Assembly (NCBI GenBank): GCA_964452115.1
Contig: CAYVKY010000073.1
Location: 1 to 11,368, forward strand
Direction of reading: 5' to 3'
Source of the DNA: CAYVKY01 sp964452115
GTDB taxonomy: Bacteria > Bacteroidota > Ignavibacteria > Tepidaquicellales > Tepidaquicellaceae
Length of the DNA: 11,368 nucleotides
Shown: positions 1 to 7,005 of the stretch, one piece after another
How the letters are laid out: each line of letters opens with the position of its first letter
Position numbering within the stretch: the first letter of the stretch is position 1
Made by a program: the position numbers and the translations under genes
The notes under the pieces: model-generated
Told to the model about the DNA's origin: nothing
The model's database searches: none
The model's input: the letters and a program-made list of their open reading frames with translations, nothing else

Positions 1-1
1 T

Positions 2-793
2 TTATTTTGCGAAATCCGGATTTAAAATATCTTTCAATTCCGAAAGAGGTATTTCAATCGTGATGCCTCCCGCAGCGTATGGTGCAATTTCGTACGGGTT
101 GTAATAAAATCTGATTTTATCTCCGAGGAATGCAAAATTTGTGTTGTATGTAATTTTGTTTTCAAATAATCCGCCGTCGGTGAGGGGTTTGGATGCATCA
201 AGTTTTTTCTGCCAGCGGAATTTTGCTTCGATTATTTTATTCAAAGCGTTTTCAAATCCGGGTTTGAATATGTCATTCAAAGTTGCACAATGGGGCGAAT
301 CCTTATAAATATTCAGATAATTCAGATATGAATTCGGATGAGCGCCGCCGAAAAATGTAAATGACGTAACGGAGTATGTGAGGATTTTATTGTTTTCAAA
401 ATCTTTTTTACCGATTAATTCTATAAACTGTTCTGCGGTTTCGGGGAACTCTTTTTTCAGATTCTCATAGTCCGCAAAAAAATGCGTTGCAAGTGAATCA
501 ACATTGTTGAATTCGAGCTCGCCATAGTTTACTGATTTCAAAAGCGAATCCCATAGAATCTGGTTTATCTGGTCTTTTCCCTGCCCGTCTTTTACTTTAC
601 TGTATATGATTCTGATATATGTGCAGGAACCCGTATCAGGGTTGCATCTTTTATACGTTTTCTGATATTTTACATCTTCGAAAGTCAGATTCTGTGATTT
701 TTCTCCGACAATTTTAAGCTCTTCCTTTTTTGAACAGGCTTGCAAAAGCAATCCTGCAAAGATAATTAAAACCAATAATGTTAAATTTTTCAT
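2..793 (-). CDS. Lipoprotein with DUF3298/RsiV-like C-terminal domain
   Basis: A 263-residue predicted lipoprotein. The N-terminus is a type II signal peptide: Met-Lys, a hydrophobic stretch, then a lipobox LLQAC with the lipidated cysteine at residue 20, followed by charged residues (SKKEE). The mature part should therefore be membrane-anchored outside the cytoplasm. The second half resembles the DUF4163/DUF3298 pair found in RsiV-like and many Bacteroidota lipoproteins: FGGAHPNSY near residue 150, a 'TLNDIFK' segment, and near the C-terminus FYYNPYEIAPYAAGG followed by a short strand ending in IPLSEL. Two cysteines near residues 50-57 (CNPDTGSC) could form a disulfide. RsiV itself binds lysozyme, but this protein has no anti-sigma N-terminal region, so no such role can be assumed. 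It is the last visible gene of the cdaA-pcm-yigZ operon and starts one base after the yigZ stop codon. No Shine-Dalgarno is seen, so coupling to the upstream gene is likely. The cellular function is unknown. Confidence 0.85.
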   Translation of the reverse strand: MKNLTLLVLIIFAGLLLQACSKKEELKIVGEKSQNLTFEDVKYQKTYKRCNPDTGSCTYIRIIYSKVKDGQGKDQINQILWDSLLKSVNYGELEFNNVDSLATHFFADYENLKKEFPETAEQFIELIGKKDFENNKILTYSVTSFTFFGGAHPNSYLNYLNIYKDSPHCATLNDIFKPGFENALNKIIEAKFRWQKKLDASKPLTDGGLFENKITYNTNFAFLGDKIRFYYNPYEIAPYAAGGITIEIPLSELKDILNPDFAK

Positions 794-794
794 T

Positions 795-1394
795 TTAATT
801 TATTTTTATTTTTCCGTTTGTATTATTTATTAATTCCGATTTCAGATTTTCTGTCAGCGATTTTCTTACAAGAATGATTCCTGAAAAATTTACAGATGAC
901 GTGTCTTCCTTTGTTATGATTTTATACTTTTCGAATAACTTCATCACCTGTGAAATATAGCTGAAATCAACATCGAATTTAATTTCATCATACAGAAATT
1001 TCTTTTCGATTTTTGCATTCATCAGGCATTCATCGGCAGCCTGAAAGTATGCGCGTTTCAATCCGCCAGTGCCGAGTTTTATTCCGCCGAAATATCTTGT
1101 GACTATTACCATTGTATCGGTGAGGTTATGCTTTTCTATTGCTTCGTAAACAGGCATACCTGAAGTACCCGACGGCTCGCCGTCATCATTATACCTGAAA
1201 CCTTCCGTGCGCATTATGTAAGCAAATGGATGATGCCTTGCATCATAAAATTTCTTTTTTATTTCCGTCAGAAATTTCTGAAATTCATCTTTCGATTCTA
1301 TGTGGAATGCATTTGCAATGAAACGTGATTTATTTATTTTAATTTCCGTTTCTTTTGCGGATTTAAGTGTCAGGTATTCGTCTTTATTATTCAT
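795..1394 (-). CDS. yigZ: YigZ/IMPACT family protein (UPF0029)
   Basis: A 199-residue protein of the YigZ/IMPACT family. The N-terminal UPF0029 domain (about residues 10-125) carries the family signatures DGEPSGTSG (71-79) and VTRYFGGIKLGTGGL (98-112). The remainder (about 135-199) fits the small DUF1949-type ferredoxin-like domain. Bacterial members are conserved but poorly defined; eukaryotic IMPACT acts in translation control through GCN1, and a nucleic-acid or ribosome-related role is often suggested for YigZ. I chose the ATG at 1394 because an AAGGAAGG Shine-Dalgarno lies 5 bases upstream and family proteins start close to this point. The frame can be read back to a TTG at 1430, but this adds 12 residues unlike the family and deepens the overlap with pcm. 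With the ATG, the overlap with the end of pcm is 8 bases, which suggests translational coupling. The family call is firm; the function is not. Confidence 0.93.
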   Translation of the reverse strand: MNNKDEYLTLKSAKETEIKINKSRFIANAFHIESKDEFQKFLTEIKKKFYDARHHPFAYIMRTEGFRYNDDGEPSGTSGMPVYEAIEKHNLTDTMVIVTRYFGGIKLGTGGLKRAYFQAADECLMNAKIEKKFLYDEIKFDVDFSYISQVMKLFEKYKIITKEDTSSVNFSGIILVRKSLTENLKSELINNTNGKIKIN

Positions 1395-2043
1395 CAAATC
1401 CTTCCTTGCCGATAAGAGGCACAAATACAAAATTATGATAAACGTTATATTCCATTTCGGGCTTTCCGTAACTTAAAATTTTATTTCCGTGATAAATCTT
1501 CTGTGAAAATCTGTCACCGACCGGAATTACAATATTTCCGCCTTCTTTCAGCTGACTGATAAGTGATTTTGGAATGGCAGGTGCAGCGGCGGAAACAATG
1601 ATTCCGTCGTAAGGCGAATATTCATCCAAACCGAGCGAACCGTCTCCCACTAAAATTTTAATATCATAATTAAGTTTTTTAAGATTTTCTTTTGCATATT
1701 CGGCAAGCCCGGGAATTCTTTCGACAGTGTAAACTATAGCGCCGAGTTCAGAAAGCAATGCAGCCTGATACCCTGAGCCTGTTCCGATTTCAAGAATTTT
1801 TTCTCCGGGTTTTACATCAAGAAGTGAAAGCATAAAGGCAACTGTAAAAGGCTGGGAAATTGTCTGACCGAAAGGAATCGGAAGGGGACGATTTTCGTAT
1901 GCGTACTTAATTTCTGATTCGGGAATAAAATTTTCGCGGGGTACTTTGGAAATTGCATCAAGAACTTTATTGTTTCTTATGCCTTCTTTCCTGAGCAGAT
2001 TCAAAAGAAAATGCAGATTATCCGGTTGTGAGGCGCTTTCCAT
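1387..2043 (-). CDS. pcm: Protein-L-isoaspartate O-methyltransferase
   Basis: A 218-residue SAM-dependent methyltransferase that starts repair of age-damaged proteins by methylating L-isoaspartyl residues; it is cytoplasmic. Family signatures appear in order: a short helical N-terminus, VPRENFIPE (34-42), the active-site segment TISQPFTVAFM (61-71), the SAM-binding motif I EIGTGSGY (85-92) with its acidic partner VE (107-108), GDG (133-135), and the conserved strand ending in IIVSAAAP (148-155). The length matches bacterial Pcm proteins of about 200-220 residues. It lies 10 bases downstream of cdaA and its last 8 bases overlap yigZ, so it is an internal operon gene. The start at 2043 has no strong Shine-Dalgarno, only a weak AGAG directly before ATG. 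The identification is secure. Pairing with a c-di-AMP synthase may reflect co-expression in stress or stationary phase, but that is inference. Confidence 0.95.
   Translation of the reverse strand: MESASQPDNLHFLLNLLRKEGIRNNKVLDAISKVPRENFIPESEIKYAYENRPLPIPFGQTISQPFTVAFMLSLLDVKPGEKILEIGTGSGYQAALLSELGAIVYTVERIPGLAEYAKENLKKLNYDIKILVGDGSLGLDEYSPYDGIIVSAAAPAIPKSLISQLKEGGNIVIPVGDRFSQKIYHGNKILSYGKPEMEYNVYHNFVFVPLIGKEGFDE
1400..1407 (-). promoter_or_regulatory. Shine-Dalgarno site of yigZ inside the end of pcm
   Basis: On the minus strand this reads AAGGAAGG, 5 bases before the ATG at 1394. It lies within the last codons of pcm and decides the yigZ start in favour of 1394 over the TTG at 1430. It is one of only three good Shine-Dalgarno sites seen in the window. 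Confidence 0.7.
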
Positions 2044-2053
2044 CTCTAAGGAT

Positions 2054-2881
2054 TTATTTTACTTTTTTATCTTTTGAAGTGTCATCAAATAAATTTTTAA
2101 ATGAACGCGACATCGAAGTATATCCGAGTGCATTTTTAAGGCGAATCTGAAGGTCATCAATATCTCTGCATTTTGTCAGTTTGCCGTTTTCGGCTACAGA
2201 TATTTCAGACGTTTCCTCCGATACAATAATTGTAAATGCATCCGACTCCTCAGTAATTCCAAGTCCTGCGCGATGCCTTGTGCCGAGTTTCCGTTCATCC
2301 GCAATTGCGTTTTCGGAAAGAGGAAGCGTGCATCTTGCGGCTTCGATTTTATTATTGTAAATCAGAACCGCACCGTCGTGGAGCGGGGATTTCGGATTGA
2401 ATATGGAAATTATAAGTTCCTTATTGATGTTTGACTGAAGCAGTTCACCGTTTTCAATAATATTTTCAAGCCCCGTTGACCTTACAAGTACAATTAATGC
2501 GCCCCATCCGTGTCCCTGTATCACCCTGCAGGCTTCCACAATTTCAAAATTCATTTCGTTTGTACCGGATTTCAGAAATATTCTTGCAATCCTGGTTCTG
2601 CCTATAATTGAAAGCATCCTGCGGAGTTCGGGCTGGAAAAGTATAATAAATGCTATTACCCAGATATCAGTGATTCTGCTCAGCAGCCAGCCGACCGTCT
2701 GAAGATTCAAAAGCTGTGCAAGCAGCGACAGCCCGATTATCAGAATGAGTGCGATGAAAATCTGAAACGCAATTGTTCCGCGCATTATTTTATAAAATGC
2801 GTAGAAGATTGCCGATACAATCAGAATATCGATTACATCTACAATCTTAATTGTCAGAAATCCGATTTTAATAAGTTCCAT
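2054..2881 (-). CDS. cdaA: Diadenylate cyclase (CdaA type), membrane-bound
   Basis: A 275-residue CdaA-type enzyme that condenses two ATP into the second messenger c-di-AMP, which in other bacteria controls potassium and osmolyte balance and cell-wall homeostasis. The N-terminal ~80 residues hold three hydrophobic membrane segments (about 14-31, 38-58, 65-82), followed by the family segment FQPELRR (82-88). The catalytic DAC (DisA_N) domain fills about residues 105-235. Both hallmark motifs are intact: DGA (169-171, in SPLHDGAVL) and RHR (202-204, in GTRHRAGLG). The length matches CdaA (about 270-280 residues). It is the first gene of the operon with pcm, yigZ and the lipoprotein. No CdaR/YbbR regulator, the usual partner in Firmicutes, is next to it. 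The start at 2881 has an A/T-rich leader without a Shine-Dalgarno. A TAGATTTG at 2903-2896 resembles a Bacteroidota -7 element, but no matching -33 element is present. Confidence 0.96.
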   Translation of the reverse strand: MELIKIGFLTIKIVDVIDILIVSAIFYAFYKIMRGTIAFQIFIALILIIGLSLLAQLLNLQTVGWLLSRITDIWVIAFIILFQPELRRMLSIIGRTRIARIFLKSGTNEMNFEIVEACRVIQGHGWGALIVLVRSTGLENIIENGELLQSNINKELIISIFNPKSPLHDGAVLIYNNKIEAARCTLPLSENAIADERKLGTRHRAGLGITEESDAFTIIVSEETSEISVAENGKLTKCRDIDDLQIRLKNALGYTSMSRSFKNLFDDTSKDKKVK

Positions 2882-3052
2882 AATTTAAAATTAAACAAAT
2901 CTATTGAGTTTTAAAATGAATTTTATTACCCGAAAATGATTGTTAATCTTCTGAAAAATTAATGAGAAAATTTTTAGGTTTATTTTTATAATTATTTTGA
3001 TTTATATTAAACGAAATATTTTTTATTAATAATTATCGTTAGAGGAGCAACT
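2882..3052. other. Divergent intergenic region between cdaA and eno
   Basis: 171 bases of strongly AT-rich DNA between divergent starts, so promoters for both the cdaA operon (minus) and eno (plus) must lie here. On the minus strand, TAGATTTG at 2903-2896 fits the Bacteroidota -7 consensus TAnnTTTG, but no TTG is found 19-21 bases upstream. For eno I see only AT-rich stretches and cannot name a promoter. No hairpin or riboswitch-like structure stands out. Confidence 0.4.
3041..3047 (+). promoter_or_regulatory. Shine-Dalgarno site of eno
   Basis: AGAGGAG ends 5 bases before the ATG at 3053. It is a near-consensus site and fits high expression of a glycolytic enzyme. It stands out because most genes in this window have no such site. 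Confidence 0.8.
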
Positions 3053-4336
3053 ATGAGAATAAAAAAAATTGAAGCATTAGAAGTACTGGATTCAAGGGGA
3101 AATCCTACATTAGAAGCCGGGGTATTGTGTGAAAGCGGTGCTTTTGGGACTGCAATTGTACCTTCGGGCGCATCAACAGGGGAAAGAGAAGCGACTGAAC
3201 TCCGAGACGGAGATAAAAAAAGATATAACGGCAAAGGAGTATTAAAAGCCGTAAATAATGTTAATACCAAAATTGCGCCGGCTCTTCTTGGAATGAATAC
3301 TTTGAATCAGAGGGAAATTGATGAAGTTATGATATCTCTCGACGGAACAAAAAATAAATCAAAACTTGGTGCCAATGCAATATTAGGCGTATCGCTTGCG
3401 GTTGCTAAAGCGGCAGCAAGCCAGACTCAGACTCCTTTATACAGATACCTCGGAGGCGCGCTCGTCAATGAACTTCCTGTTCCTTGCATGAATATTATTA
3501 ACGGCGGACAGCATGCAGACAATAATGTTGACTTTCAGGAGTTTATGATTGCTCCCGTGAATGCACCAACGTTTGCAGAGGCTATCAGAATAGGCATCGA
3601 AACATTTCATACATTGAAAGGTGTGCTGAAGAAAAAGGGTTACAATACTTCAGTCGGAGATGAAGGCGGGTTTGCTCCGAACCTTAAATCCAATGAAGAA
3701 GCAATTGATGTGATTCTTGAAGCAATCACACTGGCGGGTTACAAACCCGGCAAAGACATATTTATATGTCTTGACCCCGCGACAAGCGAGATGTGGGATA
3801 ACGGAAAATATGTTTTCTTTAAATCCGATAAATCCAAAAAGACATCCGAACAAATGGTGGAGCATTGGGTGAACTGGGTGAAAAAATATCCCATCATTTC
3901 AATCGAAGACGGTATGGCTGAAAATGACTGGAAAGGATGGAAACTTATGACTGAAAAACTAGGCGATAAAATTGAACTCGTCGGAGACGACCTTTTCTGC
4001 ACCAATCCTGAAATTCTTGCTAAAGGAATTAAAGCAGGCGTGGCAAATTCAATTCTGATTAAATTAAATCAGATAGGAACAGTTTCCGAAACAATGGATA
4101 CAATCCGGCTTGCGTACAAGAATAATTACAATGTATTCGTGTCGCACCGTTCGGGAGAAACCGAAGATACTACAATCGCAGACCTCGTGGTTGCCGTAAA
4201 GGGCGGAAAAATAAAAACCGGCTCGGGATGCCGCTCCGAAAGAATTGCAAAATTCAACAAACTCATAAAAATTGAAAAGCAGCTTGGAGCCAGCTCAAAA
4301 TTTGCAGGCATAAATGCTTTCAAATTCAAAAAGTAA
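3053..4336 (+). CDS. eno: Enolase (phosphopyruvate hydratase)
   Basis: A 427-residue enolase, converting 2-phosphoglycerate to phosphoenolpyruvate in glycolysis and the reverse in gluconeogenesis. The N-terminal capping domain contains the mobile-loop motif SGASTG (38-43) and the second loop around GGQHADNN. In the barrel, the catalytic pair is Glu204 (GDEGGF) and Lys337 (LIKLNQIGT). The metal ligands are Asp241 (CLDPATSE), Glu285 (IEDGMAE) and an Asp of GDDLF (312-313). The substrate-binding His365 lies in SHRSGETEDT. All expected residues are present and the length matches bacterial enolases (about 420-435 residues). The ATG at 3053 is fixed by the Shine-Dalgarno just upstream and by the conserved N-terminus (I..I.A.EVLDSRGNPT). 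The gene is transcribed alone, divergent from cdaA, and ends 24 bases before a strong terminator. Nothing suggests a moonlighting or secreted form. Confidence 0.99.
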   Translation: MRIKKIEALEVLDSRGNPTLEAGVLCESGAFGTAIVPSGASTGEREATELRDGDKKRYNGKGVLKAVNNVNTKIAPALLGMNTLNQREIDEVMISLDGTKNKSKLGANAILGVSLAVAKAAASQTQTPLYRYLGGALVNELPVPCMNIINGGQHADNNVDFQEFMIAPVNAPTFAEAIRIGIETFHTLKGVLKKKGYNTSVGDEGGFAPNLKSNEEAIDVILEAITLAGYKPGKDIFICLDPATSEMWDNGKYVFFKSDKSKKTSEQMVEHWVNWVKKYPIISIEDGMAENDWKGWKLMTEKLGDKIELVGDDLFCTNPEILAKGIKAGVANSILIKLNQIGTVSETMDTIRLAYKNNYNVFVSHRSGETEDTTIADLVVAVKGGKIKTGSGCRSERIAKFNKLIKIEKQLGASSKFAGINAFKFKK

Positions 4337-4354
4337 AATAAATTTTTTTGATAT

Positions 4355-4386
4355 AAAAAAAGACGTCATCAGACGTCTTTTTTTTT
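4355..4386. terminator. Bidirectional intrinsic terminator between eno and the YgjP-like gene
   Basis: A perfect 7-bp stem AGACGTC / GACGTCT (4361-4367 and 4372-4378) with a 4-base loop ATCA is flanked by six A residues on the left and a run of T residues on the right. The A and T runs can extend the stem and also give a U-tract in either direction. It therefore terminates eno on the plus strand and the facing gene on the minus strand. The T-run reaches into the stop codon of the minus-strand gene (4385-4387). Confidence 0.88.
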
Positions 4387-5059
4387 ATACAATCGCGCGG
4401 ATTGACTGGGAATGCACCTTCAGCCACTTTTTATGTTCCTCATATTCGGGAAAGAATGCTTCAACCTGTGCCCAGAATTTTTTGGAATGATTCATCTGTA
4501 TAGTGTGCGAAAGTTCGTGATAGACAAGATATCTAATCACAGGCTCGGGACAAAGTATCGCTCTGAAATTAAATGATAAGTTGCCTCTTGTTGAGTACGT
4601 ACCCCACGACGATTTCTGGTCCCGGATAAAAATTCTTTTTATTTCGATATTATGTTTTTTGCTTAACTGAAATGCGTAAGGGATGATATACTTTTTGGAT
4701 ATATTTCTGTAAAATTGTTTCAGTGATGATTTGTCTTTAAGGACATCAACATTTCCCGTAACAGTTTTCTCTTTGAAATTTGTAGTAATACTCATTTCGT
4801 TTTCTACACGTATCAGCTTATACGTACTGCCTAATAAAAATATTTCATCGGATTCCGTTCGAATCAGATTTTCGGCTTGTTCTATAAGCTCAATTTTTTT
4901 TCTTATCCAGTTTTCTTTTTCCGATATGAAGTCATTGATTTGAAAATTTGAATAGAAATGCGGCACGCTGACGATAATTACTTTTCTATACTTGTAAATA
5001 TTTATCATCAGTCTTGCGGCTTTAGTTTTCCTGAGTATGAGAGGGTATTTAAAATTCAA
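4385..5059 (-). CDS. YgjP/DUF45-type zinc metallopeptidase-like protein
   Basis: A 224-residue protein of the YgjP-like (DUF45, SprT/WLM-related) family. The N-terminus carries the family's basic, strand-rich segment (YPLILRKTKAARLMI, then VIIVSVP). The middle is charged and probably helical. The C-terminal third holds the zinc site: RDQKSSWGTYSTRGNLSFNFR leads into YLVYHELSH, where HELSH is the HExxH motif, and the third ligand should be the His of MNHSKKFW. All three metal ligands and the catalytic Glu are present, so an active hydrolase is plausible; the physiological substrate of the family is not established. The start is a TTG at 5059. The next in-frame ATG (residue 18) would remove the conserved N-terminus, and upstream only ATT-type codons occur before a stop. 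No Shine-Dalgarno is visible. A strong terminator lies only 23 bases upstream, leaving little room for a separate promoter. Confidence 0.85.
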   Translation of the reverse strand: MNFKYPLILRKTKAARLMINIYKYRKVIIVSVPHFYSNFQINDFISEKENWIRKKIELIEQAENLIRTESDEIFLLGSTYKLIRVENEMSITTNFKEKTVTGNVDVLKDKSSLKQFYRNISKKYIIPYAFQLSKKHNIEIKRIFIRDQKSSWGTYSTRGNLSFNFRAILCPEPVIRYLVYHELSHTIQMNHSKKFWAQVEAFFPEYEEHKKWLKVHSQSIRAIV

Positions 5060-5082
5060 TTCACTGTGATTAATAAAAATAA

Positions 5083-5116
5083 TTTCGGACTGAAATTAAA
5101 AAATTTCAGTCCGAAA
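5083..5116 (-). terminator. Strong intrinsic terminator of the secreted-protein gene
   Basis: A perfect 15-bp inverted repeat (5083-5097 with 5102-5116) with a 4-base AAAA loop has TTTCGGACTGAAATT as its left arm. Read on the minus strand it starts 6 bases after the stop codon at 5123 and is followed by a T-rich stretch (TTATTTTTATT). It clearly ends transcription of the minus-strand gene at 5123-6766. On the plus strand the tail is A-rich, so it should act in one direction only. Confidence 0.88.
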
Positions 5117-5122
5117 AGAAAT

Positions 5123-6766
5123 CTATTTCACTAATGTCAGAATTTTTACAATGGAATTATTGTTTGATTCAAGTCTGTAAATGTAATTTCCGCTCGAAAG
5201 TTTTGAGGCATCAAAATTCACGGAATAATATCCGGCAGCCTGCTCTTTGTCAACAAGAGTGGTAACTTCTTTGCCTGTCATATCAAATATTTTTAATGTC
5301 ACTCTGCCGTTTGCGGGGATGTTATAATCAATGGCAGTTACAGGGTTAAACGGATTCGGGTAATTCTGGTGCATTTCAAATTTTTCCGGCAATGCAATAT
5401 TTACTAATCCTGATAATGAGTAATAAATAAAGTCGCCGTTATAGTCAATTTGTTTTAGTCTATAATGGTATTTCCCCGAATTCAGATTGTTGTCATTGAA
5501 TGAATATCGAGTAAAGCCGGATTTATTGCCTTTACCGGTGACATATCCGATCTTCGTCCATAATGCAGGATTGTTCTGGTCATCTCCGTCTTTTAATCTG
5601 TAAATTTCAAATCCCGCATTGTTAATCTCCTCACTTGTAACCCATTTGAGATTTACATTATTGGAATTCACATTAAAAGTAAATGATTCAAGGTTTACAG
5701 GAAGCGGGGCATCGGCAACTTTCACCGGTGTTCCGTTTGAAGTAATTCCGTAGAGCGTTGCTGCTCCGTATCTATAGTAAACACCAAAATCCATCACGTT
5801 TATTATCGGTGAAGACTGTCCGTACAAATTCCAGTTTGCTCCATTATCAAGACTTCTGTATGTATTGGTTTTAGTTCCATCACTGATGGTAACAAAAACT
5901 ACAGAAGAACCGGGAATCCACTTCACTGTTCCCTGACCGGTATTGAATGTGGTGGTAGTACCGAGTGTACGACTGCTCCAATTCAACCCACCGTTTGTTG
6001 TGTATGATACGGTATTGCTGCTCATCCGGAATGCAGTACCGATTCCGTATTTGCCGGTATTATCAAATGCAATGCTGCTGACGATATCTGATAGTCCGGT
6101 CATTGTAACCGATGACCAGCTCGTTCCGCCGTTTTTTGTGTAAATAAAATCGTGGTCCGAACCGAATCCGAAGAAATTGGTATCGACGCAGAAAAGCGAA
6201 CCTTTACCCATAATAGAACCGGTCAGATTATTGATTGCTGTCCAGTTATTTCCGTTATTAGTTGTTTTCCAGACTTTGTAATTTGCATTATTCCAGAATG
6301 AGGATAGGTCGCTTCCGGTAATTCCGAAAGATGGTATCGTATTGGAAAATACAACACCGTTAAAGTAACCGTAATCATATCCGGTACTTAATACCTTAGT
6401 CCAACTATTTCCAGCTGTCGTCGTTTTATATAAGTTAGCACCATCGATAACTGTTCCATCTATGTCTCCGTCTCCGAAAAATATTGTTGACGGGGATAGG
6501 GCAGTGATACATCCCACCATTCTGTTGTTTGAATCTACATTTTTTAAAGGAACGGTTATAAAACTAGTTCCGCCATTTGTTGATTTACAGATTTTAATAC
6601 CCGAAGTTTTATTCCCCCCGATAAATATATTTAATGAATCTACAATTGAAATCGAAGGCCAGGTGCCAATCGGATTAACGTTCCCGGGAAGTGTACTCCA
6701 TTGTGCAAAGCCCGCACAAGTAAGGAAAAATACAAGGAATAAAAAGCTTGATATTTTTGTTCCCAT
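5123..6766 (-). CDS. Secreted BNR/Asp-box beta-propeller-like protein with type IX sorting domain
   Basis: A 547-residue exported protein. Residues 1-21 form a signal peptide (MGTKISS, a hydrophobic core, cleavage near GFA|Q). About 60-345 contain at least six Asp-box-like motifs of the form S/T-x-N-G-x-x-W, near 61-69, 113-122, 166-175, 209-217, 255-263 and 303-312; this spacing suggests a beta-propeller like those of sialidases, Ycf48 and photosystem-assembly-type sequences. Sialidase catalytic residues are not evident. About 355-455 is a fibronectin-III-like linker (PLPVNLESF ... NNAGFEIYR ... YHYRLKQID), common in Ignavibacteria. The last ~80 residues are a type IX sorting domain starting QNYPNPFNPVT (467-477), with GxYxxxxDASxLSSGxYxYRL and a basic end. 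The ATG at 6766 is preferred over a TTG at 6802 because the signal peptide then starts at once and a likely transcription start falls at about 6803. The protein is probably cell-surface or released; its ligand is unknown. Confidence 0.9.
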   Translation of the reverse strand: MGTKISSFLFLVFFLTCAGFAQWSTLPGNVNPIGTWPSISIVDSLNIFIGGNKTSGIKICKSTNGGTSFITVPLKNVDSNNRMVGCITALSPSTIFFGDGDIDGTVIDGANLYKTTTAGNSWTKVLSTGYDYGYFNGVVFSNTIPSFGITGSDLSSFWNNANYKVWKTTNNGNNWTAINNLTGSIMGKGSLFCVDTNFFGFGSDHDFIYTKNGGTSWSSVTMTGLSDIVSSIAFDNTGKYGIGTAFRMSSNTVSYTTNGGLNWSSRTLGTTTTFNTGQGTVKWIPGSSVVFVTISDGTKTNTYRSLDNGANWNLYGQSSPIINVMDFGVYYRYGAATLYGITSNGTPVKVADAPLPVNLESFTFNVNSNNVNLKWVTSEEINNAGFEIYRLKDGDDQNNPALWTKIGYVTGKGNKSGFTRYSFNDNNLNSGKYHYRLKQIDYNGDFIYYSLSGLVNIALPEKFEMHQNYPNPFNPVTAIDYNIPANGRVTLKIFDMTGKEVTTLVDKEQAAGYYSVNFDASKLSSGNYIYRLESNNNSIVKILTLVK

Positions 6767-6802
6767 AACCCATTTATTTAATTTTAAAAAATTCAAGGTC
6801 AA

Positions 6803-7005
6803 TACCTTACAAAGTTATAAATTTAAATATTTATAATCAATTTTAATATTTTTCTCATTCCGAAAGAAAATTATGACCGTTACCGGATGGAAAAACCGCA
6901 AAAAATAATATAATTTCCCCATCAATCGAATTATTCATATATGTTCATTTTGTGATTTCAATATATATTTAAAATTATTTTATATATTTTGAAAAAAAAT
7001 TCCGT
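6803..7005. other. Divergent intergenic region between secreted protein and sugar operon
   Basis: About 200 bases, very AT-rich near both genes. It carries the putative minus-strand promoter near the left edge. On the plus side, TATATTTTG at 6983-6991 lies just before the transporter start and resembles a -7 element with one extra base, without a convincing -33 partner. AT-rich half-sites (AATATATAT near 6959 and TATATATTTT near 6981) make a weak inverted repeat, which could be an operator or chance. No RNA gene or riboswitch is recognised. Confidence 0.35.
6810..6840 (-). promoter_or_regulatory. Putative Bacteroidota-type promoter of the secreted-protein gene
   Basis: On the minus strand, TTG at 6840-6838 is followed after 20 bases by TAACTTTG at 6817-6810. 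This matches the Bacteroidota housekeeping-sigma pattern (TTG, 19-21 bases, TAnnTTTG). The expected transcription start is near 6803, leaving a leader of about 37 bases before the ATG at 6766 and excluding the TTG at 6802 as start codon. The match is by eye; AT-rich DNA gives chance hits. Confidence 0.5.

Noticed and set aside
3502..3540. Gln in the enolase loop GGQHADNN as an unusual active-site change
   Set aside because: This position varies among enolases (Ser, Ala, Glu and others), and all catalytic and metal residues are intact.
3007..4329. Several minus-strand frames of 67-88 codons opposite enolase
   Set aside because: They lie fully against a strongly conserved gene, have no family features and are expected shadows of its codon pattern.
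6767..6802. TTG start for the secreted protein, 12 residues upstream
   Set aside because: It would place extra residues before the signal peptide and falls at the predicted transcription start; the ATG at 6766 is better.
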